From contig CAAGAB010000107.1 in NCBI GenBank assembly GCA_900767685.1, positions 1 through 19,745 on the forward strand: a stretch of DNA of 19,745 nt. The letters run 5' to 3'. The notes under the pieces were generated by a model. The model was not told the origin of the DNA. It saw nothing but the letters and a program-made list of their open reading frames with translations, and searched no databases. This DNA is from an uncultured Coprococcus sp. (GTDB lineage Bacteria; Bacillota_A; Clostridia; Lachnospirales; Lachnospiraceae). Shown here piece after piece: positions 1 to 7,900 of this stretch (positions within the stretch are counted from its first letter, which is position 1; the number at the start of each line of letters is the position of its first letter). The translations under genes and the position numbers were made by a program.

Positions 1-1515
1 CGCATTCTTGCCGGAATAAATCCGGATACATTTGACTGGAAGCTCGATGCAGGTGAGCATTTCCAGACTCCTGAGGCAGTCATCGTATACTCAGATCAGG
101 GACTCAACAAGATGAGCCAGACCTTCCACAAGCTGTATCAGAAGAGACTTGCAAGAGGCGAGTGGAGAGACAAGCCAAGACCAATTCTTATCAATAACTG
201 GGAGGCGACATATTTTGATTTCACCAGAGAGAAGCTCATAGCCATCGCGCGGAAGGCGAAGGAGTGCGGGGTTGAGCTGTTTGTCCTTGATGACGGCTGG
301 TTTGGAGCCAGAACCACAGATCATGCAGGACTTGGAGACTGGGTGGCAAATCCTGACAGACTTCCGGAGGGAATTACAGGAATTGCAGAGGATATAGAGA
401 AGGTAGGTCTGAAGTTCGGACTGTGGTTTGAACCTGAGATGACTAATAAGGACTCAGACCTTTACAGAGAACATCCAGACTGGATACTGTCAGTTCCGGG
501 CAGACATGACTCACATGGAAGATTCCAGTACGTCTTAGATTTCTCCAGAAAAGAGGTCGTTGACAGGATATATGAGATGATGGCAAAGATACTCAGTACA
601 GCAAAGGTTTCATATGTGAAATGGGATATGAACAGAAGTATCACAGAATGTTACAGCGCAGCACTTCCTGCTGACAGACAGGGTGAGGTGTTCCACAGAT
701 ATATACTTGGAGTGTATGATCTGTATGAGAGACTTACGAGCACATTTCCACATGTTCTCTTCGAGTCATGCGCCAGCGGCGGAGGACGTTTCGATCCGGG
801 AATCCTCTACTATGCACCACAGGGATGGACGAGTGATGACACCGATGCCATTGAGAGGATAAAGATACAGTATGGAACATCCATGTGTTACCCGATCAGC
901 AGCATGGGAAGTCATGTGTCCGTTGTGCCAAATCATCAGACAAGACGTGAGGCTCCGCTTAAGACCCGTGCAAATGCTGCATATTTTGGAACATTTGGAT
1001 ATGAACTTGATCTTAATAAACTTACAGCAGAGGAGATAGAGGAAGTCAAAAAGCAGGTTAAGTTTATGAAGTCATACCGTGAGGTGATCCAGTACGGAAC
1101 ATTTTACAGACTTGCAAGTCCATTTGACGATGAGGAGTGTGGCTGGATGGTCGTGTCAGACGATAAGAGGACCGCCATCGTTGCATGGTTCAGAATACTC
1201 TACACACCTAACAAATGTTTCACAAGAATGAAGCTTCACGGTCTTGATCCGGATGCGTTATACAGCTGCAATGTGCTCGGAGGCCAGGCACTCACAGTGA
1301 GCAAGACACCTGACGGTAAGAGGATATATGAGACAGTAACAAAGGAAAATGTTGATCCTGCATCGGCAGATGTCATTGTTGGACCGGCATGCTACGGTGA
1401 TGAGCTGATGAACCTTGGCCTGATCACCAGTGATACAACAGCGGGCGAAATAGTTGGCGAAGATGTTCCATGTGGCGATTATGACTCCAGACTGTATATT
1501 CTTAAGGCAGAATAA
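1..1515 (+). CDS. Alpha-galactosidase, GH36 family (5' end cut by window)
   Basis: Hydrolyses terminal alpha-1,6-galactosides such as raffinose or melibiose, probably in the cytoplasm. The reading frame is open from base 1, so the ATG at 112 is internal; 504 codons are visible of a family that is usually about 730 residues, so roughly the N-terminal beta-sandwich domain is missing. Seen: the DDGWFG and LGDW blocks of the GH36 barrel; KWDMNR with the nucleophile Asp at 625-627; the CASGGGRFD block; and WTSDDTDA near 826-849, carrying the acid/base Asp. The end has the usual small beta domain. The stop at 1513-1515 is followed by a REP cluster and a hairpin terminator. No neighbouring sugar transporter is visible, so the substrate cannot be narrowed further. 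Confidence 0.93.
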   Translation, partial: RILAGINPDTFDWKLDAGEHFQTPEAVIVYSDQGLNKMSQTFHKLYQKRLARGEWRDKPRPILINNWEATYFDFTREKLIAIARKAKECGVELFVLDDGWFGARTTDHAGLGDWVANPDRLPEGITGIAEDIEKVGLKFGLWFEPEMTNKDSDLYREHPDWILSVPGRHDSHGRFQYVLDFSRKEVVDRIYEMMAKILSTAKVSYVKWDMNRSITECYSAALPADRQGEVFHRYILGVYDLYERLTSTFPHVLFESCASGGGRFDPGILYYAPQGWTSDDTDAIERIKIQYGTSMCYPISSMGSHVSVVPNHQTRREAPLKTRANAAYFGTFGYELDLNKLTAEEIEEVKKQVKFMKSYREVIQYGTFYRLASPFDDEECGWMVVSDDKRTAIVAWFRILYTPNKCFTRMKLHGLDPDALYSCNVLGGQALTVSKTPDGKRIYETVTKENVDPASADVIVGPACYGDELMNLGLITSDTTAGEIVGEDVPCGDYDSRLYILKAE

Positions 1516-1547
1516 ACTGGCCTGTTGTCTGTTAAACGGATAGGGCA

Positions 1548-1583
1548 GACGGAGGGGACGGAGGGGACGGAGGGGACGGAGGG
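1548..1583. repeat. Four 9-bp tandem repeats abutting a REP
   Basis: Four exact copies of GACGGAGGG run into the first REP of cluster 1. The unit equals part of one REP arm (GGGGACGGA), and one similar unit sits before the first REP of cluster 2 (2552-2560). This suggests slippage or partial re-insertion within the REP arm. It lies 33 bp after the galactosidase stop and is not translated. Confidence 0.9.
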
Positions 1584-1666
1584 GACAGGTACCTCCGTCC
1601 CCCAAAGACCACTAAAAAGCTGCTTTTTACGAAAACAGGCAAAAGGGGACAGGTACCTCCGTCCCC
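1581..1666 (-). repeat. REP/BIME-like cluster 1 (two copies, 64-bp period)
   Basis: Two 22-bp REP copies lie at 1581-1602 and 1645-1666. Each has outer arms GGGGAC/GTCCCC that pair over 6 bp, an inner AGGTACCT palindrome, and a two-base bulge that puts the inner and outer palindromes off-centre, as in imperfect REP hairpins. Taking the form with GGAGGT as top, this cluster lies on the minus strand. The 42-bp spacer (1603-1644) is closely related to that of cluster 2 and has its own AAAAAGC-A-GCTTTTT hairpin. The cluster sits just downstream (3') of the minus-strand RAYT gene. Confidence 0.9.
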
Positions 1667-1677
1667 ATTAATACAAA

Positions 1678-1726
1678 AAAATCCCCAACGGAACTTTGAT
1701 ATATCAAACATTCCGTTGGGGATTTT
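1678..1726. terminator. Bidirectional rho-independent terminator
   Basis: A perfect 16-bp stem (1678-1693 with 1711-1726; core ATCCCCAACGGAA/TTCCGTTGGGGAT) is flanked by an A-run on the left and a T-run on the right, so it can terminate transcripts from both sides. The 17-nt loop contains a second palindrome, TTTGATATATCAAA (1695-1708). It lies between convergent genes: the galactosidase from the left and the RAYT (stop near 1751) from the right. Confidence 0.85.
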
Positions 1727-1750
1727 AGTATGGAAAAATGTTTATAGAAT

Positions 1751-2356
1751 TCATTTGGAAATACATGCCTCATTTTCACCAATGGCATGCATTATTTCTT
1801 TTTCTGCGTCATCATATCGATAGCATGTTCGTTCAACGAATTCTTTGTATCCGGCTTTTTTCCCAGGAGAGAAGTAGTTTAAAGTTTTATCATGTTTCAT
1901 TACTTCATCATCATTGGCTGTGAACATGTACTTATAAGAACTCCATGGGTAGCTTTCAGGGGTTCTAACCATGTTGGCTTTTACAGGATTTAAGTGAATA
2001 TATCTGCTCACTTGAAGGAAATATTCATCGGTATCTACCAGACATGATTTGTAGCGAGACTCAAATACATGCCCTTTTTGCTTGTATTTAAGATTGTAGA
2101 AAATTGCGTACCTGCTAGCCAGAGAGCGCATGAAATCTCCCATATTAATGTTTCCAGTTTCTAAAAGCAAATGAAAATGATTTGGCATAAGACAGTATGC
2201 ATGAATGAGACATTCATAGTCTGCTGCCGCCGTTCGCATAATTGACACAAAGAACTTGTAGTCAATTTCATCGTGAAATATAGTTTGTCGTCGAACTCCC
2301 CGTTCCATTATGTGGAAAAATGATCCTGGAGTCCAGTTCCTTGGCTTTCGTGCTAT
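1751..2356 (-). CDS. REP-associated tyrosine transposase (RAYT, Y1/IS200-like HUH), start codon ATA
   Basis: Single-strand DNA transposase of the Y1 HUH family, the type linked to REP palindromes. Seen, numbered from the proposed upstream start (201 aa): the N-terminal block ARKPRNW...FFHI, RGVRRQTIF, the HUH motif in MPNHFHLL (His60, His62), GHVFESRYK, the presumed catalytic Tyr119 in SRYIHLNPV, and YPWSSY. The first ATG in frame is at 2308, but the 16 codons before it encode the conserved first strand of the family, and a strong site AAAAGGGGG (2373-2365) lies 8 nt before an ATA at 2356-2354. The gene therefore either uses a rare ATA start, has lost its ATG by one base change, or makes a truncated protein from 2308. 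REP clusters flank it on both sides, as expected for a RAYT and its targets. No other part of the frame is damaged. Confidence 0.87.
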   Translation of the reverse strand: MARKPRNWTPGSFFHIMERGVRRQTIFHDEIDYKFFVSIMRTAAADYECLIHAYCLMPNHFHLLLETGNINMGDFMRSLASRYAIFYNLKYKQKGHVFESRYKSCLVDTDEYFLQVSRYIHLNPVKANMVRTPESYPWSSYKYMFTANDDEVMKHDKTLNYFSPGKKAGYKEFVERTCYRYDDAEKEIMHAIGENEACISK

Positions 2357-2551
2357 AGTTAGTTCCCCCTTTTGTTATAATGCGCTGTTAAAATGGTATT
2401 GAGATAAAAGCATGATAAATTCATAAGATAAAGATAGTTAAGATGATATCTACAGAAATCTTTGACTTGAAACATATGCTTTGAGCGGATTGTATCATTT
2501 TAAAAATCGTGTGTCTATAACTTGGCTAAAATTTATAAAAAGGTTATAAAT
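2357..2551. other. AT-rich intergenic region upstream of the RAYT
   Basis: About 195 bp between the proposed RAYT start and REP cluster 2. Apart from the RAYT ribosome site (2365-2373), I see no gene, no strong inverted repeat and no convincing promoter pair. A TATAAC on the minus strand (2379-2374) is too close to the ribosome site to give a normal leader. Confidence 0.5.
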
Positions 2552-2666
2552 GGGGACGGAGGGGACAGGTACCTCCGTCCCCCAAAAGCCCCTAAAAAGC
2601 CTTTTTTATGAAAACAGGTAAAAAGGGACAGGTACCTCCGTCCCCGGCTCAGGTACCTCCGTCCCC
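2552..2666 (-). repeat. REP/BIME-like cluster 2 (same orientation as cluster 1)
   Basis: One 9-bp partial arm (2552-2560), a full REP (2561-2582), a REP lacking one G of its GGGG arm (2625-2645), and a further half-copy lacking the first arm (2651-2666). The 42-bp spacer 2583-2624 aligns almost base for base with the spacer of cluster 1, including the A-run/T-run hairpin with changed centre and the AAAACAGG block. Clusters 1 and 2 are therefore direct copies of one composite element about 980 bp apart, bracketing the RAYT gene. Confidence 0.9.
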
Positions 2667-2670
2667 AACT

Positions 2671-2757
2671 GACGAAATAGATGACGTTATTGTAATAACA
2701 AAAGACAGTAAAACACTCAAAAGACTTAATATATTAAATTCCAAATGGTTATATTAA
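2671..2757 (+). other. Possible 3' remnant of a disrupted reading frame
   Basis: Directly after the last REP half-copy, a frame reads DEIDDVIVITKDSKTLKRLN and ends in a stop at 2755-2757. It has a protein-like residue mix but no start codon of its own, and the frame runs back into the REP sequence. It could be the tail of an old gene cut by REP insertion. At 28 codons in AT-rich DNA, chance is a serious alternative. Confidence 0.2.
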
Positions 2758-2762
2758 TGAGA

Positions 2763-2768
2763 TATAAT
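2763..2768 (+). promoter_or_regulatory. Probable -10 element for sdaAB-sdaAA
   Basis: A perfect TATAAT lies 82 bp before the sdaAB start. No good -35 hexamer is found at 16-18 bp upstream, so this is a moderate call. It implies a leader of about 75 nt. Confidence 0.5.
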
Positions 2769-2850
2769 ACAACTGTTTATGAAAGCATTTGGCTATGTTT
2801 GGTGTAGGAAAGGTGCTGACAGATAAAGATTTGCAGGGAGAAAATAAAAT

Positions 2851-3522
2851 ATGAATATATTTGATATTATGGGCCCCGTGATGGTTGGACCGTCTAGTTC
2901 ACATACAGCAGGAGCAGTGAAAATAGGATACATAAGCAGAAGATTACTTGGGGAATCAGTGACCAGTGCAAAAATATTATTGTACGGTTCCTTCCTGACT
3001 ACAGGCAAAGGGCATGGGACAAGAAAAGCGTTAGTTGCCGGACTTCTTGGAATGAAACCAGATGATATAAGAATTCCGAATGCGTTGGATTTGGCTAATG
3101 AACAGGGCATAGAGATCCAATGGGGAGAGGCTGTGCTAAAAGACGCCCATCCAAATACAGCACAGTTGATATTGACAGGTCGGTCGGGCAGAACGTTGGA
3201 AGTCATAGGTCAGTCACTTGGGGGTTCGCGTATAAATATAGCGGAGATAGATGGAATAGAGACAAATTTTTCAGGCGATCAGCCCACGCTGGTTGTCCAC
3301 AACCAAGATCAGCCGGGACATGTGTCCGAGGTTACCTCGATGCTAGCTCACAAAGGGGTAAATATTGCCACGATGCAGTTATATCGAGAGAGCCGCGGCG
3401 GTGAAGCGGTTATGGTTGTTGAGTGTGATCAGGAAATTCCCAAGGAGGGCATAGATTGGCTCACCAAGGTTGAAGGAGTTGATAAAGTAACTTATCTTAG
3501 TGTTGCAGAGGATTGTCAATAG
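2851..3522 (+). CDS. sdaAB: L-serine ammonia-lyase, iron-sulfur type, beta subunit
   Basis: Beta subunit of the [4Fe-4S] L-serine dehydratase that converts L-serine to pyruvate and ammonia in the cytoplasm. At 223 aa it has normal family length. Seen: GPSSSHTAG (residues 13-21) and GSFLTTGKGHGT (46-57), typical of the SDH beta domain, then an ACT domain from about 146 (PTLVVHNQDQPGHVSEV to the end), which in this family binds serine or gives regulation. The ribosome site GGGAG lies about 10 nt before the ATG. The alpha subunit follows after a 240-bp gap filled mostly by REP copies; in most relatives the two genes sit almost directly together, so the gap looks secondary. Confidence 0.95.
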   Translation: MNIFDIMGPVMVGPSSSHTAGAVKIGYISRRLLGESVTSAKILLYGSFLTTGKGHGTRKALVAGLLGMKPDDIRIPNALDLANEQGIEIQWGEAVLKDAHPNTAQLILTGRSGRTLEVIGQSLGGSRINIAEIDGIETNFSGDQPTLVVHNQDQPGHVSEVTSMLAHKGVNIATMQLYRESRGGEAVMVVECDQEIPKEGIDWLTKVEGVDKVTYLSVAEDCQ

Positions 3523-3563
3523 AGATTGTAAAGATGGTAAAACAGGTAGGTGTGAATATACGT

Positions 3564-3688
3564 GGGGACGGAGGTGCCTGACCCCATTTGCGTGGGGACG
3601 GAGGTGCCTGTCCCTTTTTGGGGATTTTTACAAAAAAACGGTTTTTAAGGCTTGTTTGGGGACGGAGGTACCTGTCCCCTCCGTCCCC
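3564..3688 (+). repeat. REP cluster 3, inside the sdaAB-sdaAA gap
   Basis: REP copies at 3564-3585 (with GGTGCC in place of GGTACC and ACCCC at the end), 3594-3614 (also GGTGCC, last C missing) and 3658-3679 (canonical), followed by an extra half-arm at 3680-3688. The second and third copies are 64 bp apart with a 43-bp spacer that keeps the A-run/T-run hairpin of clusters 1 and 2. The orientation is opposite to clusters 1 and 2. The two 5' copies carry the same A-to-G change at the palindrome centre, so they probably arose by local duplication. Confidence 0.88.
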
Positions 3689-3762
3689 AATACCTCCAAT
3701 GCCTGTATGATTAGAAAAGACAAGGTTGCTTAGTATCTGAACATTGCTGAAAGGAGAATCAG

Positions 3763-4632
3763 ATGTATCATTCAATAAAGGAAATAATAGATATATGCGA
3801 CGAGGAGAATAAGGAGCTTTGGCAGGTGGTTTTAGAGTCAGACGTGCAGGAACGAGGGGTTACGGAGACGATGTCAATGGAGTCTATGTCAAAGTTGTAT
3901 GAAGCAATGAAACGAGCCGATGCGGATTACAAGCCTGAACTGAAGTCAGCATCGGGACTAGCTGGTGGGGATGGACAAAAAATACATGAATATAACGAGA
4001 CTGGCAGAAATATTTGCGGAGATTTCATAGGAATGGTTATGGAGAAGGCCATCAGGATGGGAGAGTCAAATGCGTGCATGAGGAGGATAGTGGCAGCTCC
4101 AACCGCGGGATCCTGCGGCGTTATTCCGGCAGTGTTTCTCACAGCGCAGAAGAAAATGAAACTTTCTGATGAAATGATGACACATGCAATGTACGTGGCA
4201 GCAGGCGTAGGAAATGTGATTGCGGAAAATGCATCTATAGCAGGAGCGTCTGGAGGATGCCAGGCAGAGATAGGTTCGGCGTCGGCTATGGCGGCAGCGG
4301 GACTTGTGTATTTGCAAGGCGGCGGTGCGCAGTCTATGGCGAATGCGGCGGCACTTGCACTTAAGAATATGCTTGGGTTGGCGTGCGATCCGGTATGTGG
4401 TTTGGTGGAGGTGCCGTGCGTAAAGAGAAATGTGGCCGGAGCGGTAAATGCGGTGACATCTGCACAGATGTCCCTTGCAGGAATCAGAAGTGCAATCCCG
4501 GTTGATGAAGTAATAGATGCCATGCGTAGAATAGGTGCAGAGATGCCTGAAAACATACGTGAGACTGCGAAAGGCGGATTGGCGATAACTCCGACAGCAT
4601 TAGAGATAAAGAAACATATTGGAGCTAGATAA
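3763..4632 (+). CDS. sdaAA: L-serine ammonia-lyase, iron-sulfur type, alpha subunit
   Basis: Catalytic subunit of the serine dehydratase; 289 aa, full length. Seen: CGDF (85-88), AAPTAGSCGVIPAVF (111-125), GGCQAEIGSASAMAAAG (164-180) and LACDPVCGLVEVPCVKRN (206-223). Cys166, Cys208 and Cys219 have the 42- and 11-residue spacing of the three cluster-binding cysteines of the characterised Legionella enzyme, so they are the likely [4Fe-4S] ligands. The ribosome site AAGGAG (3751-3756) is 6 nt before the ATG. It works as a complex with the sdaAB product. REP cluster 4 begins 31 bp after the stop and no T-rich terminator is visible, so REP hairpins may form the 3' end. Confidence 0.95.
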   Translation: MYHSIKEIIDICDEENKELWQVVLESDVQERGVTETMSMESMSKLYEAMKRADADYKPELKSASGLAGGDGQKIHEYNETGRNICGDFIGMVMEKAIRMGESNACMRRIVAAPTAGSCGVIPAVFLTAQKKMKLSDEMMTHAMYVAAGVGNVIAENASIAGASGGCQAEIGSASAMAAAGLVYLQGGGAQSMANAAALALKNMLGLACDPVCGLVEVPCVKRNVAGAVNAVTSAQMSLAGIRSAIPVDEVIDAMRRIGAEMPENIRETAKGGLAITPTALEIKKHIGAR

Positions 4633-4663
4633 TCATCGCCTTTTTGCCGAAGAAGACGAAGAG

Positions 4664-4851
4664 GGGGACGGAGGTACCTGTCCCCATTTGCTGGTTTTGA
4701 AGAAAAAAGGCGAATTTGGCACCGAAAAGGGGACGGAGGTACCTGTCCCCATTTGCTGGTTTTGAAGAAAAAAGGCGAATTTGGCACCGAAAAGGGACGG
4801 AGGTACCTGTCCCCATTTACTGTCCCCATTTGCTGTCCCCATCTGTCCCCC
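4664..4851 (+). repeat. REP cluster 4 with a perfect 65-bp tandem duplication
   Basis: REP copies at 4664-4685, 4729-4750 and 4794-4814 (one G missing). Positions 4664-4728 and 4729-4793 are identical 65-bp units (REP plus 43-bp spacer). After the third REP come decayed half-copies of a 13-bp unit ending TGTCCCC (4815-4827, 4828-4840, and a shorter one to 4851). The orientation is as in cluster 3. The perfect identity of the two units suggests a recent duplication. Confidence 0.92.
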
Positions 4852-4889
4852 ATTTTGGTTCCAACTGCCGTCAACTAGAGTCCTCGCTA

Positions 4890-4902
4890 GTGCAAGTTGC
4901 AC
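4890..4902. promoter_or_regulatory. 13-bp palindrome, possible operator
   Basis: GTGCAA-G-TTGCAC is a perfect 6+1+6 inverted repeat in the spacer before the c-di-GMP gene, about 70 bp upstream of its -10. It has no T-run, so it is not a terminator. An operator is possible but no regulator can be assigned. Confidence 0.3.
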
Positions 4903-4970
4903 ATAATTAAATAAAAACTTCCCATATATTGTCAAAACGCATAATAACGGTTTTTTTTGATAAAAAAATA

Positions 4971-4979
4971 TGATATAAT
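4971..4979 (+). promoter_or_regulatory. Extended -10 promoter of the LacI-fold/GGDEF/EAL gene
   Basis: TGATATAAT fits the TGnTATAAT extended -10 consensus exactly and follows an A/T-rich tract (4951-4970). No consensus -35 lies at the right distance. Transcription would start near 4986, giving a very short leader to the ATG at 4999 and about 28 nt to the ATG at 5014. Confidence 0.6.
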
Positions 4980-4998
4980 TGCATAAAGAAATTATCGG

Positions 4999-7900
4999 AT
5001 GGGAATGATCAAAATGCACAATAGGAAGAGAATATGCGTTATCAGCGCACAGGTTGATGAAAATACCCAGAATCGCTTTATGCAGGGACTTATGAAAAGG
5101 GCATACGATTTAGATTACGATGTATGCGTTTTTTCCATGTTCCTCAAATATCAGGATTCTACATACAGGGAGGTTGGAGATTCCAATATCTACAACCTTA
5201 TTAATTTTGACATTTTTGATGCCGTGGTACTCTGCCAGGATACATTGCAGACACCGGGACTGGTGGAAAAACTTGAAAAGCGCCTGCAGTCAGAATTCTC
5301 TGATGGAGTAGTACTTGTGGTTGATAAGGAGAATAAGATTTATCCGTCGGTTATAATGGATCATTACACACCGATAGTAAAGTTAGTTGATCATCTTGTA
5401 GATAAGCATGGATACAAAAACATATATTTCCTGAATGGATTAAAGGGACACATACATTCAAAGCAGAGACTTGCAGGATATCTGGACGGCATGAAAGCCC
5501 ACGGACTTAACGTCACAGACGATATGATATATTATGGAACGTACTGGTACGATAGTGGAGATTACATGGTTGATGAATTGGTAAAAGATATGGAAAATCT
5601 GCCAGAGGCCATAGTATGTGCCAATGACTGTATGGCTATCGGAGTGTGTACAGCATTTGACAAACATGGAATAAGAGTTCCAGAGGACATAGCGGTGGTG
5701 GGATACGATTCCATGGAGGATGGAAGAAACAGCCCGGTTCCTATTACATCTGCGGATATACCGGCGGAGGATTGCGGACACTACTGCGTGGATTACATAG
5801 ATGCAAAATTAAACAACAGGGATGTCCCGGAATTTCATACCAACGTGGAGCTTTATATAGGAGGTTCCTGTGGCTGCGAAGGATGGGAGAAGGAGACTGT
5901 AAGGACACGCAGAGAGAAATGGGAGACGGCGCTGTCGGCTACAGGGTATTACTCATGCTTTAACAACATGATGGATGATCTGGTTGCACAAACAGATGCT
6001 GAATCATTCTTTAACACAGTTTCAGAGTATATATATCAGATAAGACCATTTCAGGAGTTCCATATCTGCATGAACGATTACTGGAGAAATCCGGAGATCA
6101 TGACCGGGGATGAGGCACTCCGTTACGGATATACAGATCAAGTATACAGGATAATCAAGTGCGGACCGGAAGAACAGGATGCGGATACGGTGGTAAGATA
6201 TGATGATGTGTTTGAGTCATCCATGTTGCTGCCTGAGCTTTATGAGGACAGAGACTATCCTACTTCATATATATTTACCCCTCTGTATTTTCAGGACAGA
6301 AGCTTTGGATATACTGTGATCAACTATGGCAGAGAGCCTAGAGTGTTCGAAGAAGTATATAGATCCTGGATAAAGACAGTTGCGAGGGACATAGAATCAT
6401 TTGCACGATACGCAGGTGCGGCAGTGCTGCTCAAGAAACTCGAGGCAGAACAGATAAGAGACGGACTTACAGGACTTTACAATTATCGTGGATTTATGAC
6501 ACGTGCCATTGAGATGATAAATCAGTCAGAGAGTGCGAGTCAGGAGATTCTGGTGATAGCCTTTGATCTGAAAAATATGCACAAGATCAACAGCAAATTC
6601 GGCCGCGAAGAGGGAGATAAGTTCATAAGTTATGCAGCCCAGGCGGTGAATGAGATACTGGAGAAGGGCGAGATAGCGATGAGGATGGGCAACGATGAGT
6701 TTGTCATCGCATCCATCACGGATACGCTGGATGAGAACAGAGGCGAATTCGTAGTAAAAGAACTCAAGACCAAGCTTGGTGAGATAAACTCTGTCAAAGA
6801 AGATGGAATAGAGATAGGGATATATTATGTATGTGAGAAGGTGGCTGTGTCGAACAGCAGTGACCTGAAAAATCTCATAAATGATGTGGTAAATAAAAAG
6901 AATCACATAAAGGAAAAGAATCTGGCAAATGGCAGAAAGAAGATGGAGCTTACCAACAAGGACATTGAGCGAGATGAGCAGGTGGCAATGATACTCGACA
7001 AGAATCTTCTCACGTATCATTTCCAGCCGATAGTCAGCGCAAGGGATGGATCCATATATGCATACGAAGCACTTATGAGAGTATTTGCGCCGGTAAGACT
7101 GTCGCCACCGGAACTGCTTGAGAGTGCAGAGAGACTGGAGAGGCTTTACGATGTTGAGAAACTCACACTGTTCAATGTGGTTGAGATCGTAGATGCCAAT
7201 CCTGAGATGTTCAAGGGTAAGAAAGTATTTATCAACAGTATGCCGGGACACATGCTCACACAGGAGGACAGAAAGATATTCCTCACGAAGGTGAAACATC
7301 TCAAGTGCGCCGGGATAGTGATCGAGTTTACTGAGGGAGATGAGCTGTCGGATGCGGAGCTTGATGAGCTCAAGATGTTCCTCAGAGGCAATGGAATGGA
7401 GATCGCCATAGATGACTATGGTTCAGGATATTCAAATGTCAACAATCTGCTCAGGTACATGCCTGAGTATGTCAAGATTGACAGGATGCTGCTTTCGGGT
7501 ATAGACAGTGATCCGCACAGACAGCATTTTGTAAATGATATAATAGAGTTCACAAGTGACAACGGTATCATGGCGCTTGCAGAAGGCGTGGAGACCACAA
7601 AAGAGATGAAGACGGTTATCCAGCTCGGTGCAGACCTGATACAGGGATATTACACTGCACATCCAAATGCGGAGGTAGTTCAGCTGATATCGCCTCAGGT
7701 GGTGAATGAGATAGTTCAGTACAATGAGGGGGTAAGTGATGTCACCGACAGGCATGTGTTTGTGATGGAACACACCAGAAGTGCGTCTCTCATGAAGATA
7801 GAGAATAAGGGCTACACAAGTATAGTTGTGGCACAGAAAGCTGGCGGAGATAATACCGTAAGGATAGTGGGAGCGCACGGATACAATTCCGATATTTCAC

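Noticed and set aside
4664..4814. CRISPR array
   Set aside because: Repeats with even spacing, but the spacers are identical or related rather than unique, there are only three units, and no cas genes are present; REP clusters explain it.
3927..4874. 315-codon minus-strand frame opposite sdaAA
   Set aside because: Shadow of the well-supported sdaAA gene, continuing into REP sequence; no family resemblance.
4625..5019. Long minus-strand frames over the REP clusters (peptides rich in GDRYLRP or GTGTSVP)
   Set aside because: They are translations of the REP palindromes and the antisense of sdaAA, without ribosome sites or protein-like composition.
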